64,000 nucleotides of DNA from Martensiomyces pterosporus (Eukaryota > Kickxellomycota > Kickxellomycetes > Kickxellales > Kickxellaceae), in assembly GCA_025201845.1 (NCBI GenBank), contig MU603944.1, positions 164,367-228,366 on the forward strand, in the 5' to 3' direction. The notes under the pieces were generated by a model. That model saw only the letters and a list, made by a program, of their open reading frames with translations. It was not told the DNA's origin and did not search any database. The translations under genes were made by a program, and so were the position numbers. Of the stretch, positions 56,150 through 64,000 are shown one piece after another (position 1 is the stretch's first letter; the number at the start of each line of letters is the position of its first letter).

Positions 56150-57103
56150 ATGGCGTCTGCGCAACAGCACAATCGAGAGGATAATCAAGGCGAGCAGCGT
56201 GCAGATATTGCCGTGGATGACGAGTAAGTGGGCAGTGTGCAGTGTGCATGTGTATATTTACATTATCCTGATTATTTATCAAGCGGATGAACAAAGAATG
56301 CTGCCAGTGATCACTACGCAGCGGACGGAAAGTGCATGCTGGTGGGCTCTTTTTGTCGCACCACCCTTTGCGCGTTCTTCCCTTCCTTTACTCAAGGCGG
56401 GCGCAGTAGCGCCTGTGGCCGCTTTACTGCAGGAGAAGCACGTTATACGGGCGCTAATATGGCGTAATGATCGGCTGCATGTACGCGCCGTCTGCTCTTA
56501 TTGTTGGCACATACGTGTAGGATCGTCTTGAAGGTTGGCATGCTAGGAGATGCACAGATAGGAAAAACAACGCTGATGGTTCGCTACGTGTTTGGGCAGT
56601 ACGACCAGTCGATAGTGCAAACGCTGGGTGTGAACTATTTGGAGAAGAACATACACCTGCGGGGCACGCGTGTGCGGTTCAGCATCTGGGACTTGGGAGG
56701 TGAGCGGGAGTTCCTCAACATGCTGCCGCTTGTTTGCTCGGATTCTGCGGCCATGCTGTTTCTGTTTGACTTGACACGGCGGTCAACGCTGAACTCGATC
56801 CAGCAGTGGTACCGCCAGGCGCGGGCATTCAACGACACGGCAGTGCCCATCTTGGTGGGCACAAAGTATGATCAGTTTGCAGACGAGGAGTTTACCAGCA
56901 GGGAGGAGCAGCACATTATCACGAGCCGGGCGCGGATGATTGCGCAAGCAATGAAGGCGCCGCTCATTTTTTGCTCGTCCATGCATTCGATTAACGTGCA
57001 GTGCATTTTTAAGATCGTGTTGAGCAAGACGTTTGATTTGAGACCGAATTTTGACGAGATATCGGAGATTGGCGCACCTATTCTGGAGTTTAGAAATGTG
57101 TGA
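56150..57103 (+). CDS. SPG1: Spg1/Tem1-type GTPase (septation/mitotic exit; two exons)
   Basis: Ras-like GTPase at the top of the septation initiation / mitotic exit network, acting at spindle pole bodies. Exons are 56150..56223 and 56521..57103 (GTAAGT..TAG, phase 2), giving 218 residues. Exon 1 encodes an acidic, Gln-rich start. Exon 2 begins IVLKVGMLGDAQIGKTTLMV with the P-loop GDAQIGKT. Switch II is WDLGGEREF instead of DTAGQE, and the base-recognition motif is GTKYDQF instead of NKxD; both are the signature of the Spg1/Tem1 subfamily. There is no C-terminal CaaX, also typical. The intron is 297 bases. Confidence 0.95.
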
Positions 57104-57596
57104 TTTTTCGGCATCCTTTCCTTACATTAGCACACGCACACATTTGCCTCGTACTCTCCACTGCACACGCATCCATCTGCTTTCTCTGCCACGCTGCCTC
57201 AGCCGATCCCTCCCACTCAGTAATATTACCAACACTCCCTTTTCTTCTTTCTCTACATTCTTATCCCACTCTCACACACCCTATCTCTTACACAGCACTA
57301 CATTCTTATCCTCTCTAACGCAGCACGGGAACATTCCATGCAGTCTCTATTTGTTGCTGCCATTGCCATATGTAAACATGCGCCATATGCTGTCACGGGG
57401 CTGCGCTGAATATCCCACAAGCCGGTGCTGGCATTTGGGAAATCGCCAAAAATACTATGGGCGAAATATCGACCGAGTGGCCAGCAGCTGGTCATTGCTT
57501 CTCCTCTCTTTGCTTCTCCTCTTCACTTTTCTTCACTTCGCCAAATTCCTCGCACTAAGCGCCCTGTCAACTGCCTTCTTGTACTGTTCGCCCACC
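57104..57596. other. SPG1 3' flank and RAMP4-like gene leader
   Basis: T/C-rich DNA. The RAMP4-like frame is open through this region and into SPG1, but lacks family resemblance there and is taken as leader. Confidence 0.55.
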
Positions 57597-58085
57597 ATGC
57601 CTATGCCAGCAAACATCCGCAAGCGTTCCGAAATCTACTCCAAAAACATTCACAACCGAGGACACGTCAAAAAGTCCCTTGACCCTGCAAGGGAGCAGAG
57701 GCTCGAGGCCGATGCCATGCGCAAGAAGGGGCTGGGCTCAAAGGCGCCTGTGCCGGTGTCGGGAAGCAAGAAACTTGTCATTGCACTGCTGCTTATCACC
57801 CTGGGCAGCGCTCTGTACCAGATCTGCGCACCTTTGTTTGGAAGCTTTAGCTGGTCCACAAAGGCCACCAAGCCTACAACCACGCTCACGCCGGAGCAGC
57901 AAGCCAAGGCAGCCGAAGCCATTTTGAAAGCGATGAACGAGCAGGCGGCCGAGAAGTACAGAGCGAAAGCCAAGAGCTACAAGCCTGCGTCGTCGTCAGC
58001 CGTCGAGGCTGATGCCGATTCCGATTCCGATGCTGCTGACGACGAAGAGCCCCCTGTTATCAAGGTCGAGGGGCCGCTTGTTTAA
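57597..58085 (+). CDS. RAMP4/SERP-like ER membrane protein with acidic C-terminal extension
   Basis: The first 82 residues look like RAMP4 (SERP1; yeast Ysy6), a small tail-anchored translocon protein. NIRKRSEIYSKNIHNRGHVK matches the conserved cytosolic N terminus, and one membrane segment follows at about 60-82 (LVIALLLITLGSALYQICAP). RAMP4 proteins normally stop just after this segment at about 65 residues. Here 80 more follow: a Thr/Ser spacer, an Ala/Lys/Glu-rich probable helix (98-127) and an acidic end (ADADSDSDAADDEE.., VEGPLV). If topology is conserved the tail is in the ER lumen. The ATG is preceded by CCACC. No intron was seen within the coding part. Confidence 0.8.
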   Translation: MPMPANIRKRSEIYSKNIHNRGHVKKSLDPAREQRLEADAMRKKGLGSKAPVPVSGSKKLVIALLLITLGSALYQICAPLFGSFSWSTKATKPTTTLTPEQQAKAAEAILKAMNEQAAEKYRAKAKSYKPASSSAVEADADSDSDAADDEEPPVIKVEGPLV

Positions 58086-59015
58086 TGTTATTGCTTTTCT
58101 CTCGCTGCTACACAGCCGCTCTTGCCGCCGTCTATCTGGCGCAGCCACAGCACCTCGCGCGCATTTGGGCGGCGGCTGCAAGGCTGTGCCGGGCTTGCGC
58201 TGTCCTTTGGGTGGACGAATAAACACCAGTAACGCTAGTAGCAAGACATTCTTTCTGCACTTCTCCGTCTATGCGGTGCACAGCCAAAATGCTGTGGCCA
58301 TGGCTGATTGGCTGAAACGAAGATGCCATCCCCTCCCCACATGTGGAGTTAAAAGGAGAAGCGTGTTGCCTGGTGCCTGGTGCCTGGTGCCTTTTCGGCT
58401 ATGGCTTAGCTTTTACGCTTACCTTGCCGAGGCAATGAAGAGAGCCTGCAACACTAGCTTTGAGTTTGCTGTTTGCGTGCCTACTGTTGTTATTGTTGCT
58501 GCCATTGCTTCTGGCGAAGCAAGCTGGCTGTGCCAGCCAGAAGGCGCCCTCTCCTCTAACACAGCCTGTGGTCTCCTTGGCTTGGCCCCTCGGATCTGCT
58601 CGGCGATCAGAAAGCCCTCTGTTCAGCAGTATCAAAAATAGGACAAAGCGAGCTTCGTGCATGCTTGGCTTTAAGGTCCGCCAGAGCTGATTTTGCCTCC
58701 ACGCTGGGTGATGTCTCGCCCACAGCCCCTATGCAGCCCCCACTCCAACCTCCCATTTCTTTCACGCCTCCCACCCTACTTTTCTCTCTTCTTGCCTATC
58801 TTCCGCTTCCAAACCTGCCCTCTTTTATTACTCTTACGACACCTCTTTGAATCAGCCCCTGCTTTCGCTGGCTGCATCTGCTCAGATTTAAAAGAGCTTC
58901 TATTCCGCACGCACGCACTCACTGACAAGCTTGCCTCCAAATCAACCTCTGGCCGGCTTTTTTTTTGAGGCAGCTGATCTTTGCTTCTTATAAAGGCATT
59001 TGAATTAGCGGCAGG
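58086..59015. other. RAMP4-like / PMT intergenic region
   Basis: No gene was recognised. It contains the heptamer repeat at 58367..58391 and a T/C-rich tract before the PMT start. TATAAAG at 58989 lies only about 20 bases before the PMT ATG and is probably not the working TATA box. Confidence 0.5.
58367..58391. repeat. TGCCTGG heptamer repeat, 3.6 copies
   Basis: Three full copies of TGCCTGG plus TGCC in tandem in non-coding DNA. A short, probably slippage-derived minisatellite. Confidence 0.85.
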
Positions 59016-61760
59016 ATGGCGCACTTGGAAAATATGCGCTACCGGAAGCAGCCCGGAGCAGCTGCAGTTTACGACGATGCCACGGTAATCTCTGGCATGT
59101 CGAGCACCGCAGGCACCCCTGTCGCGCCCGACCACGGCCTGTACGATGGCGACAGCGGCACCACCCCTAACTCGGATATCGGCTACAGCTACGAAAAGAA
59201 GGACCTTGACTATGCCAACCACGTTGCAGCCAGCACTGCCCAGCACACGAGCTCTGACAGAAGCCCTAGGCTCAGCATCAGCAGGAACCAGTGGATCACG
59301 CTCGGATTTATTGTCCTGGCTGCTGCCTACATCCGTCTGTGGAGGCTGTCCAACCCAGCCAACGTCGTCTTTGACGAGGTGCACTTTGGCAAGTTTGCTG
59401 GCAAGTACATCAACGGCACCTACTTTTTCGACGTCCACCCGCCGCTCGCAAAGATGATGTTTGCTGCTGCCGGAAAGCTCGCTGGCTACGACGGCGTGTT
59501 TGATTTCAAGTCCATCGGCCTCGACTATGTTGCTGCTGGGGTGCCCTATGTCGGCATGCGCTTTATGCCTGCAATCCTTGGCCTCTCCATGGTGCCCATC
59601 ACTTATATCACGTTGGCCGCCCTTGGCCACGCCGCCGATGCGTGCGCTCTTGGCGCCCTGGTCGTGGCATTTGAGAACGCCCTGCTCACCCAGTCCCGCT
59701 TGATCCTCCTTGACGCCTCTCTGATCTTCTTCACTGGCCTGACCATCATGTTCTGGGCTCTGTTCTTCACTGAGGCACAGCGTCCTTTTAGCAACAGGTG
59801 GTGGGCTTACCTGCTCCTTACGGGTGTCAACCTGGGCAATGCACTGAGCTGCAAGTGGGTCGGCCTTTTCCTTGTTGCCACGGTCGGCGTGTGGACGTTG
59901 AAGGATCTGTGGGAGAAGCTGGGCGACTTGAGCATCACCCCTGCTCAGTATACCAAGCACTTTGTCGCCCGTGCTGTTGCGCTCATTGCCGTTCCCCTGA
60001 CTGTCTATCTGTTCTGGTTCCAGATCCACTTTACGGTCCTGCACAAGTCGGGTGACGGCAACGCCTTTATGAGCCCCGAGTTCCAGAACACTCTTGATGG
60101 AGTCACTTTGGGCCACACTCCTCGCGACATCTACTACGGCGCGCGTGTGCGCATCCGCCATGATGCATCGAACGCCGGCTACCTGCACTCGCACCTGAGC
60201 AACTATGAGACCGGATCGAAGCAGCAGCAAATCACGCTGTATGGCTTCCGCGACGACAACAACTTTTGGACCATCACCAGAACCGACGCCGATGAGGAGA
60301 AGTTCCAGAACTCGTCCGACCCCAGCGCCTTGCAGCAGATCAAGGACGGCGACATTGTGCGCCTGATGCACTGGAAGACCCACCGTCGCCTCCACTCGCA
60401 CGACGAGCGCCCCCCTGTTACTACCCACGACTACCAGAACGAAGTCTCTGGCTACGGTTGGGAAGGATTCAACGGCGACTCGAACGACCACTGGCGCGTG
60501 CAGATCCTTGACGGCGATTCGAGCGTGCCAGAGTCCAAGACGAAGCTGATGGCGATCTACTCCAAGTTCCGCCTGGTCCACGTCAACCAGAGGTGTGCTT
60601 TGTTCTCGAACCGCAAGAAGCTCCCAAAGTGGGCTCACGAGCAGGTCGAGGTCAGCTGCATGAAGTCGGCCAAGTTCCCCAAGACCCTGTGGCGCATTGA
60701 GACCAACATCAACGACCACACTCCTCAGAACGCCCCGCTTGCCGAGTACAGGCGTCCAGGCCTGGTTGCAAAGGTTCTTGAGGCAACCCGTGTTATGTGG
60801 CGCGTCAACAACGGCCTGACCAAGAGCCACCCATACGAGAGCCGTCCTCACACCTGGCCCTGGATGCGTCGCGGTATGGCCTTTTGGGGCGATGGCGATC
60901 GCTCCATCTACCTTATCGGCACGCCCATTCTCTGGTGGCTGTCCTTTGTCGCCATTGTCTCGTTTGCTGCCATCCAGGTCGCCCTGTTCTTCCGTGACAG
61001 ACGCGGCTTCCATGATCGCCTCCTGGGTGCTCGCGAGCGGTACTTTGAGAGCGTCGGGTTCCTTTCAGTCGGCTGGCTCCTCCACTGGATCCCGTTCTTC
61101 CTCATGGGTCGCCAGCTCTTCCTCCACCACTACCTGCCTGCGCTCTGGCTCGCCATCTTGGCCCTTGTTGGCACCGTCGACCTGTTCACTCGCCGGGTGA
61201 GTCGCAAGGTGCGCCAGGCCCTGATGGGTGTCTTGCTTTTGGCTGTTGTTCGCATGTACTTCCAGTACAGCCATGTTGCCTACGGCACTAGCTGGACTCG
61301 CCAGGGATGCGAGAGGAGCAAGTGGTTCAAGTCGTGGGACTATGACTGCAAGCGGTACGTCGATCTCAGCGTCAAGCCCTCGCCTTCCCTCCCTGTCGTC
61401 CCTGTGCCCACTGCTGCCACTCATGACGCAGCTGCGCCGAATGCTGCACATGCTGACGAAGGCGCCGCCAAGGACCATGCTGACCCCCCGCCGGCGCAGA
61501 ACTTTGACCCCCTGGAGCACGAGAACAAGCTTAATGAGCCTGCACCCCGTATCGACCACGACAAGCTCAACTCCAACGCCGAAAGGCTTGATCGGGAGAT
61601 GAAGAAGGCAGCCACCACGGCCGAGGCCAAGAAGGATACCGTTGTTGTTGACGAGGCCAACAAGGACGAAAACATTGTTGGCGAAGAAGGTGTCCAGCAG
61701 CCCCCTACCGCTGCGCCTGGTCCGGTCATTACTCCGTCAGCCATCCCTCCTCTAGTTTAA
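59016..61760 (+). CDS. Dolichyl-phosphate-mannose protein O-mannosyltransferase (PMT1-like)
   Basis: This multispanning ER enzyme transfers mannose from Dol-P-Man to Ser/Thr of secretory proteins, essential for fungal wall glycoproteins. The protein has 914 residues. The catalytic Asp-Glu pair is D120-E121 in VVFDEVHFGKF, followed by FFDVHPPLAKM. Membrane helices alternate with loops. The central MIR region (about 345-560) contains GYLHSHLSNYETGSKQQQIT and WRVQILDGDS, and the late motif FLHHYLPALW precedes the last helices. GDGNAFMSPEFQNTLDG favours the PMT1 subfamily, but I did not resolve it from PMT2. An Ala/Asp/Glu/Pro-rich tail of about 120 residues follows the last membrane segment. Convergent with kanadaptin. 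Confidence 0.93.
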   Translation: MAHLENMRYRKQPGAAAVYDDATVISGMSSTAGTPVAPDHGLYDGDSGTTPNSDIGYSYEKKDLDYANHVAASTAQHTSSDRSPRLSISRNQWITLGFIVLAAAYIRLWRLSNPANVVFDEVHFGKFAGKYINGTYFFDVHPPLAKMMFAAAGKLAGYDGVFDFKSIGLDYVAAGVPYVGMRFMPAILGLSMVPITYITLAALGHAADACALGALVVAFENALLTQSRLILLDASLIFFTGLTIMFWALFFTEAQRPFSNRWWAYLLLTGVNLGNALSCKWVGLFLVATVGVWTLKDLWEKLGDLSITPAQYTKHFVARAVALIAVPLTVYLFWFQIHFTVLHKSGDGNAFMSPEFQNTLDGVTLGHTPRDIYYGARVRIRHDASNAGYLHSHLSNYETGSKQQQITLYGFRDDNNFWTITRTDADEEKFQNSSDPSALQQIKDGDIVRLMHWKTHRRLHSHDERPPVTTHDYQNEVSGYGWEGFNGDSNDHWRVQILDGDSSVPESKTKLMAIYSKFRLVHVNQRCALFSNRKKLPKWAHEQVEVSCMKSAKFPKTLWRIETNINDHTPQNAPLAEYRRPGLVAKVLEATRVMWRVNNGLTKSHPYESRPHTWPWMRRGMAFWGDGDRSIYLIGTPILWWLSFVAIVSFAAIQVALFFRDRRGFHDRLLGARERYFESVGFLSVGWLLHWIPFFLMGRQLFLHHYLPALWLAILALVGTVDLFTRRVSRKVRQALMGVLLLAVVRMYFQYSHVAYGTSWTRQGCERSKWFKSWDYDCKRYVDLSVKPSPSLPVVPVPTAATHDAAAPNAAHADEGAAKDHADPPPAQNFDPLEHENKLNEPAPRIDHDKLNSNAERLDREMKKAATTAEAKKDTVVVDEANKDENIVGEEGVQQPPTAAPGPVITPSAIPPLV

Positions 61761-61830
61761 ACGAAGCGCAGTCTCTTTTTTCCAAGTTTACTCACGAGAT
61801 ATATTCATTCGTACTCTCAAATGCTGCTGC

Positions 61831-63594
61831 TCAGTACCCGTACTTGTCGTTTAGCGAGGTTCGCCCGTCGCCGGACTGGCCGGATGGCGGCTGCCAAGGC
61901 GTCTCCTCAACGCCATCCCCCTTGAATAGGTTGTCGGCTTTGCCTCTGGGCTTGGCCCTGGCTTCGCTTTCCTGCACCTTGGCGTGCTTGGGCTCTGTAT
62001 ATTGATCCAGATCTTCGCGTGTCGGGCCATATACCATTCGCCGCTTTGTACCTGCTGGTAAAGGCCTTGCGGGAGCATTCGAGTCGGGTGGTGGCCGCTG
62101 CAGCACTGCCTCTTGTACTTTAGGGACACTGCTCGTACTGGGTGTGACCTTTGGCTTGCTCGGATGCGCAGCATATTCTGGAGCCACAATTTTGATTAGT
62201 GATACCAGCCTTGCCCTCTCCTTTCTCAGCGATTCGAGTCTTTCTGTAAGCTGCCGTTTGGACTTTTCCTTCTCCCCACGAGCCAGACTGCTCATATACG
62301 CATCCAGCTCGTCTACATCGTCTGCGCTACTTGCAACATGCTCCACTACACCGGTGCTTGCTATCTCACGCTCCACAAGGTCAATTTCGCTAGTTGTCTT
62401 TGCCAGCTTTTCAGTAAGCGTATCGAATGTCTCAACTGTTGGTTGATTTTCCCGCGAGCCCGGACCACCACTGGGTCGTGTCCGATCATAGTAGGTGTCG
62501 TCATCGTCGTCATCGTCATCGCCGTCGCTATGTTTTCCTCTGGCCCTTGTATGCACGCGGCTGCTTTCCTTGTTCAGATACCCACGCTTGTCCAGCTCCT
62601 CCATTGCATCAAGGCACGCCAGTCTGTCTGCCTCTGACCTTCTTGAAGACCTTGCAACGCCAAACAAGGGATTACCGCTCTCATCAGTAAACGGCAAGGC
62701 TACACGCACTACAAAGCTGCGATGAGACTGCTTTTTGCGTATACTAATCTCTTCTTCGAGACCAGCAGAGGCCATATCCCCGCCATCCCCAGCTTCGTGC
62801 TCAACCAGCTCTAGCTCAAGATCATGGTCATGCTCTTCGAAGAACGCTCGGAGTGAATTGACGGGATCTCGGGTGTACTGTGCCTTTTCATCCCGCCTCC
62901 AGCCATCCTGAATTGGGTTTCCATGAGCCACAGTGCCAATACTTTGCTCATCCTCATCGTCCACCATGCCCCAAGTGACGTGCTGGAGCGACTCATGTAC
63001 GCCTTGTTTGCTTTGGCCTGGTTGAGTGTTGGGTTTAGGCGGTGCTTCTGTCCGTCTTGCCCGCTCAAGAATTTTCACCTGCATATCGCTGTGCCGCTCC
63101 TCTTCACGCCTTTGCATATAACCCGTGTCGGTGGTTCCGATTATCCATATGCGCGAGCTCATCCCAAAGCGGATTTGATCGCCGATATCCACCTGGCACG
63201 GTGTCCTTGCAAGGATCTGCCGCTTGTTGACAAAGGTGCCATGGCTGCTGCCCAGGTCGATGATAGACAGCGCATTGCCGCCATCTGTGAACTGCAGCAC
63301 TGCGTGGTACCGAGATATCGAGGCATGGTCCATTGGGTAGTCGCAGACTGGCAGTCGGCCAAAAGTGAAGAATGATTTGGTCGTGGCAACATTGCGACTC
63401 TCCACAACTGATCCGTCCTTGACCGCTTCCAAGGTGTATTGCCGCTGCGGCGCATGAGCATTCGAGGGCGGTGTGTAGCTCAGCGGCGGTGCCGGTCTAT
63501 GAGCTGGCTCGCTGTTGGCAGGTGCCGCGGCGGTGCGCCTAGCTGGCACCGAAGGGACCTTGAACCCGCTGTTTGCTGCCTTGTCGTCAGACAT
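61831..63594 (-). CDS. Kanadaptin-like FHA-domain protein (SLC4A1AP family)
   Basis: This 587-residue nuclear-type protein has an N-terminal FHA domain (about 75-150: FFTFGRLPVCDYPMDHASIS, RYHAVLQF, DLGSSHGTFVNKRQI), with the Arg, Ser and His/Asn residues that bind phosphothreonine. Then come WGMVDDEDEQ (a kanadaptin signature), an Asp run beside DTYYDRT, and a coiled-coil stretch (VETFDTLTEKLAKTTSEIDL). The C-terminal end is basic and ends LNDKYGY. Kanadaptin is linked to mRNA processing; its exact role is unsettled. The start is the ATG at 63592..63594, since the upstream open frame is unlike the family. Confidence 0.87.
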   Translation of the reverse strand: MSDDKAANSGFKVPSVPARRTAAAPANSEPAHRPAPPLSYTPPSNAHAPQRQYTLEAVKDGSVVESRNVATTKSFFTFGRLPVCDYPMDHASISRYHAVLQFTDGGNALSIIDLGSSHGTFVNKRQILARTPCQVDIGDQIRFGMSSRIWIIGTTDTGYMQRREEERHSDMQVKILERARRTEAPPKPNTQPGQSKQGVHESLQHVTWGMVDDEDEQSIGTVAHGNPIQDGWRRDEKAQYTRDPVNSLRAFFEEHDHDLELELVEHEAGDGGDMASAGLEEEISIRKKQSHRSFVVRVALPFTDESGNPLFGVARSSRRSEADRLACLDAMEELDKRGYLNKESSRVHTRARGKHSDGDDDDDDDDTYYDRTRPSGGPGSRENQPTVETFDTLTEKLAKTTSEIDLVEREIASTGVVEHVASSADDVDELDAYMSSLARGEKEKSKRQLTERLESLRKERARLVSLIKIVAPEYAAHPSKPKVTPSTSSVPKVQEAVLQRPPPDSNAPARPLPAGTKRRMVYGPTREDLDQYTEPKHAKVQESEARAKPRGKADNLFKGDGVEETPWQPPSGQSGDGRTSLNDKYGY

Positions 63595-63757
63595 TACTGA
63601 GACGCCTATGAGTAGAACAAAACATGAGCACGGTGCCCGGCTCCAAACGCCCAGCATCGCAAAAGGGTGCTATCTCTGCTGGTCCGGATCGCCCAGCTTA
63701 AGGGCGCCAGCCACGTGCATGCCAAAAAAATGGAGAGCGGCAAAAGCAAAAGGGAAG

Positions 63758-63828
63758 TGCGTCCGCCGGGAATCGAACCCGGGTCTACCGCGTGGCAGGC
63801 GGCAATCATACCTCTGGACCACAGACGC
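63758..63828 (-). tRNA. tRNA-Gly(GCC)
   Basis: A 71-base cloverleaf on the minus strand. The acceptor stem is GCGTCTG with CGGACGC (one T-G pair), the anticodon stem GCCGC/GCGGT with loop CTGCCAC (anticodon GCC), and the T arm GTTCGATTC in CCGGG..CCCGG. The discriminator is A. No intron. It lies just upstream of kanadaptin on the same strand. Confidence 0.96.
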
Positions 63829-64000
63829 GCTCTCAGCCAGCTCAAGTAGTGCTATGTGATGGATCTGACCAAAGGACTCGTAAACCGGCAGACTGAGCGG
63901 AGCGACCGACCACCCGAGGTTCGAGCTACGAGGCTGAGGAGCCTCCTCGAGCCGGTAGGTCACATGGGCACAAGGGATATGAGTGCCAGACTCAGCAAGC
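63829..64000. other. Right-edge non-coding stretch with a small hairpin
   Basis: No gene is visible. GAGGCT-GAGG-AGCCTC at 63930..63945 forms a 6-bp perfect hairpin; no T-run follows and its meaning is unknown. Confidence 0.4.

Noticed and set aside
57051..57596. N-terminal extension of the RAMP4-like frame that overlaps the end of SPG1
   Set aside because: It is T/C-rich leader sequence in another frame over SPG1; the RAMP4 similarity starts only after the ATG at 57597.
58776..61013. A 745-codon open frame antisense to the O-mannosyltransferase, and similar long antisense frames over citrate synthase (3190..4605), allantoinase (41528..43096), INO80 (53258..54697) and the Munc13-like gene (28294..29706)
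   Set aside because: The sense genes avoid TTA, CTA and TCA codons, so the opposite strand lacks stops. The antisense translations resemble no family.
63840..63965. Possible second tRNA near the right end because of a GTTCGAG string
   Set aside because: The flanking bases do not form a T stem, and no acceptor or anticodon arms can be drawn.

Overview
The window is compact, intron-poor nuclear DNA from a fungus. Several fungal genes or fungal-type versions support this: mitoribosomal mL60/MRPL31, Spg1/Tem1 GTPase, protein O-mannosyltransferase, the 25-residue ribosomal protein L41, exocyst Sec8 and a fungal-style Munc13. Recognisable FIBP and a probable FANCE, both known to me mainly from animals, together with few short introns crowded at gene starts, point to an early-diverging lineage. 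A Zoopagomycota/Kickxellales-like fungus is my best guess; this is inference, not something the sequence proves. I see no transposon, virus, CRISPR array, rRNA or pathogenicity island.

Layout. 1-5.6 kb: signal peptidase subunit SPC3 (-), a MIM1-like outer-membrane protein (+), TFIIA gamma (-), three-exon mitochondrial citrate synthase (-). 5.6-8.3 kb: gene-poor. 8.3-18.7 kb: cyclic-nucleotide phosphodiesterase (+), a short-chain dehydrogenase (-), tRNA-Cys, an NTR2-like splicing protein (+), REV1 (+), HAL2/MET22 (-). 19.7-24.9 kb: ubiquitin-L40 (+), delta-COP (+), FIBP (-), ZNHIT3 (+). 26-41 kb: Munc13-like (+), IPK1 (-), SEC8 (+), FANCE-like (-), RPL41 (-), MRPL31 (+), PUS3/DEG1 (+). 41.5-46.2 kb: allantoinase, SRP54, RPF1 (all +). 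48-55 kb: INO80 (+). 56-64 kb: SPG1, a RAMP4-like protein and a PMT (all +), kanadaptin (-), tRNA-Gly (-).

All genes look like intact single-copy housekeeping genes; there is no operon logic. Secretory-pathway functions are well represented (SPC3, delta-COP, Munc13, Sec8, SRP54, RAMP4, PMT), and two genome-maintenance genes (REV1 and the FANCE-like gene) could act in the same interstrand-crosslink pathway. Exon joins were deduced by reading GT..AG junctions and checking that frame and family alignment stay continuous; they are not backed by transcripts. The most interesting points are the FANCE-like and FIBP genes, a RAMP4 protein with an 80-residue acidic tail after its membrane anchor, a Tyr/Gln/His-rich prion-like first exon of INO80, a large insert inside the PDE catalytic domain, and short sequence elements shared upstream of two ribosomal-protein genes.
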